A stretch of 64,000 bases of DNA from NCBI RefSeq assembly GCF_017745275.1, contig NZ_JAGHZS010000002.1, positions 235,859-299,858 of the forward strand, in the 5' to 3' direction. Below are positions 62,487-64,000 of this stretch, piece after piece (the first letter of the stretch is position 1; every line of letters begins with the position of its first letter). A program made the translations under genes and the position numbers. The notes beneath the pieces were generated by a model. That model did no database searches. It was given only the letters and a program-made list of their open reading frames with translations, and was not told the origin of the DNA. This stretch comes from Chitinophaga sp. (GTDB lineage Bacteria; Bacteroidota; Bacteroidia; Chitinophagales; Chitinophagaceae).

Positions 62487-63032
62487 ATGAAAAGAGTATT
62501 ATCAATCGTCTTCGCGTCTTTATTTTTGTTTTCCTGCGGTAAAAAAAGTGACAATAACCCAACACCCTCTGAAGGAGATGTTAGCTGGAAATTGGGGGAT
62601 TACACTTATGTAAAAGCAGCATCCTCACAAACCAGCACTGCGACTGATGGTCGCGTGATCACGGCCTTAGCAGTGACTACAGCCGGAAACGGAGGTAATT
62701 ACGGTGCTTTTTCAGGTAGTGCGTTAGCCATGACTTTCTACAGTAACCTGGGGGAAGGAACCTACAGTATTGGAACCACTGAAGCAATGGTATCGAATCC
62801 TACCAGCCGTATCCTGACCATTACCTGTACTATTGGTACCGCTGTAAACACAGGATCTATACTCTATTCTGTGAATGGAACCGGGGGGACAGCCAATGTC
62901 ACTAAAGACAGCAACGGGAAGTTTCATATAACCGTGTCATCAGCGGTTAGCTTTAAGAAAGATATCGTTGTGGGAGGAGGTATTCCTGCTGCGAAAGCCA
63001 CTTACGATCTTACTATTCATAACGCGTGGTAA
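62487..63032 (+). CDS. Hypothetical lipoprotein
   Basis: The 181-residue protein has a lipoprotein signal (FASLFLFSCGKKSDNNP) with the lipidated Cys at residue 17. The mature part is beta-rich with Ser, Thr and Gly (GGNYGAFSGSALAMTFYSNLGEGTYSIGTTEAMV) and lacks recognised motifs. I do not recognise the family. A terminator follows 22 bases after the stop. Confidence 0.82.
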   Translation: MKRVLSIVFASLFLFSCGKKSDNNPTPSEGDVSWKLGDYTYVKAASSQTSTATDGRVITALAVTTAGNGGNYGAFSGSALAMTFYSNLGEGTYSIGTTEAMVSNPTSRILTITCTIGTAVNTGSILYSVNGTGGTANVTKDSNGKFHITVSSAVSFKKDIVVGGGIPAAKATYDLTIHNAW

Positions 63033-63054
63033 ATAATTTCCGATACGGATCTAT

Positions 63055-63090
63055 AAAGAGGAGCTTCCCCGTCGAAGCTCCTCTTTGTTT
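63055..63090 (+). terminator. Terminator after hypothetical lipoprotein gene
   Basis: Two 13-base arms (63055-63067 and 63074-63086) pair perfectly around a six-base loop. A T-rich run follows. Confidence 0.88.
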
Positions 63091-63138
63091 TTAATACCTG
63101 CTCATAATTGTATAAATTGCGTCTCGAAAAAACAACAG

Positions 63139-63603
63139 ATGTATCCCGCAATTTTAGCTCTTCATTCGTTGGTACGCTGGCTGCTGCTGGCGAGCCTGAT
63201 CTTCGCTATTTACCGTGCCTGGCGTGGCTGGCTGTCCGGAAAAACGTTTTCTTCTTTTGATCATACCATCAGGCGCTGGACCATTATTTTCGCGCATATT
63301 CAATTCCTGGTCGGCTTGTATCTTTATTTTATCAGCCCATTGATAAGTTATTTTTGGGCACATTTTAAAGAGGCGGTGCATCAGCGGGAAATACGTTTCT
63401 TTGGTATGGAACACAGCCTGATGATGATGATCGCTGTGGTGGTACTGACAATCGGCGCTGCAAAGTCGAGGCGGCAATCCTCAGATACCGCGAAGTTTAA
63501 AACAATGGCGATCTGGTTCAGCATCGCATTGTTCATTATACTCACCTCTATTCCCTGGGCGTTTTCACCTTTGACACACAGGCCCTGGTTCAGAGGATTT
63601 TAA
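63139..63603 (+). CDS. Four-helix membrane protein with conserved His pattern
   Basis: From the ATG at 63139 the protein has 154 residues. Four hydrophobic segments are visible (LHSLVRWLLLASLIFAIYRAW, FAHIQFLVGLYLYFISPLI, HSLMMMIAVVVLTIGAA, FSIALFIILTSIPWAF). Each of the first three helices carries a His near its start (LHSLVRW, FAHIQF, MEHSLM), reminiscent of membrane cytochromes, but heme binding is not shown. I do not recognise a named family. The upstream frame to 63085 has no RBS of note and contains a terminator region, so it is rejected. Confidence 0.75.
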   Translation: MYPAILALHSLVRWLLLASLIFAIYRAWRGWLSGKTFSSFDHTIRRWTIIFAHIQFLVGLYLYFISPLISYFWAHFKEAVHQREIRFFGMEHSLMMMIAVVVLTIGAAKSRRQSSDTAKFKTMAIWFSIALFIILTSIPWAFSPLTHRPWFRGF

Positions 63604-63618
63604 TATTCACCGGCACGG

Positions 63619-64000
63619 TTACTCAAAAAACGGGGTGGCATATTCCACCACGCCGGTAACTTCTTTTAATGCACCAGCAGTTAATTCCAGCACCATACTA
63701 TTTTCCTCCGGCACCTCAAAAGGTAGCCTGATTCCGAATGTTTTTGCCATTTTATAGCCAAAACGGGGATAATAATGTGCATGTCCTAATACTACCACTG
63801 CGGTAAATCCGGCTGCTATTGCCTTTTCATGGGCGGCTTTTATCAGTTTTCCCCCGATACCTTTCCCCTGGTGACCGGGAAGCACGGCAACCGGCGCTAA
63901 TGCCAGCGCGGGATAACGCGTGTCATTGTTTACGATGTTAATTTTCGTCAGTAAGATATAGCCTACGATGTTCCCATCTTCCTCAGCTACCAAGGACAGC
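63619..64000 (-). CDS. GNAT family N-acetyltransferase (5' truncated by window end)
   Basis: The minus-strand frame is open to the window end, so the start is missing; 127 residues are visible. The acetyl-CoA loop is VLPGHQGKGIGGKLI, followed by AHEKAIAAGFTAVVVLGHAHYYPRFGY, and the ending PEENSMVLEL is like YhbS-type members. Substrate is unknown. It is convergent with the membrane protein gene at 63603, with a 15-base gap. Confidence 0.9.
   Translation of the reverse strand, partial: LSLVAEEDGNIVGYILLTKINIVNNDTRYPALALAPVAVLPGHQGKGIGGKLIKAAHEKAIAAGFTAVVVLGHAHYYPRFGYKMAKTFGIRLPFEVPEENSMVLELTAGALKEVTGVVEYATPFFE

Overview
The window looks like chromosomal DNA of a gliding or glycan-degrading member of the Bacteroidota, most likely Chitinophagaceae and probably close to Chitinophaga. 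The evidence is a type IX secretion (T9SS) adhesin module with a type B C-terminal sorting domain, PorP/SprF and OmpA partners, two SusC/SusD pairs, a FecI/FecR sigma/anti-sigma pair tied to an STN-containing SusC, a GLPGLI protein, HxlR, AraC and Crp/Fnr regulators of Bacteroidota type, and TAnnTTTG-like promoter boxes. I see no phage, transposase, plasmid or CRISPR genes. Species assignment is inference.

Layout. 1-6.8 kb: the end of a giant Calx-beta repeat surface protein, PorP/SprF and a TPR/PD40/OmpA protein, closed by a terminator. 6.9-15.5 kb: small housekeeping and stress genes (YeaQ-type membrane protein, sulfurtransferase, DJ-1/PfpI protein, Crp/Fnr regulator, macro domain, NmrA-like/HxlR divergent pair, SDR, membrane proteins with a small winged-helix regulator). 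15.6-24.8 kb: glycan locus 1, with a GH92 alpha-mannosidase divergent from sigma/FecR/SusC/SusD. 24.9-26.9 kb: ATP-grasp ligase, second Crp/Fnr regulator and an NTF2-like protein. 27-37.4 kb: glycan locus 2, with GH38 alpha-mannosidase, SusD, SusC and an unassigned (alpha/alpha)6 glycosidase on the minus strand and a GntR regulator divergent. Together these suggest use of mannose-rich glycans. 37.5-51.9 kb: a COG4315 lipoprotein, a large SNF2 helicase, an IlvD/Edd dehydratase plus SDR (sugar-acid catabolism), a TonB-type outer membrane barrel plus GLPGLI protein, an AraC regulator, and small proteins.

52.1-60.1 kb is the most unusual part. Directly downstream of a tRNA-Ser(UGA) is a compact five-gene run: a short terpene-cyclase-like (QW-motif) protein, an ABC exporter, a GT4, a GT2 and a UbiA-type membrane prenyltransferase, followed by a secreted sialidase-like protein. 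I do not recognise this combination as a named system; a glycosylated terpenoid or prenylated product that is exported is a hypothesis. The rest (60-64 kb) is AraC, RibD/DHFR-like, DUF1275, a lipoprotein, a small membrane protein and a truncated GNAT gene.

A second recurring theme is intergenic: at least four long inverted repeats (about 10-58 nt arms) of three sequence families sit between genes with their arms beginning in, or within a few bases of, stop codons. Several promoters carry clean palindromes matching nearby regulators (Crp/Fnr, HxlR, winged-helix, GntR).
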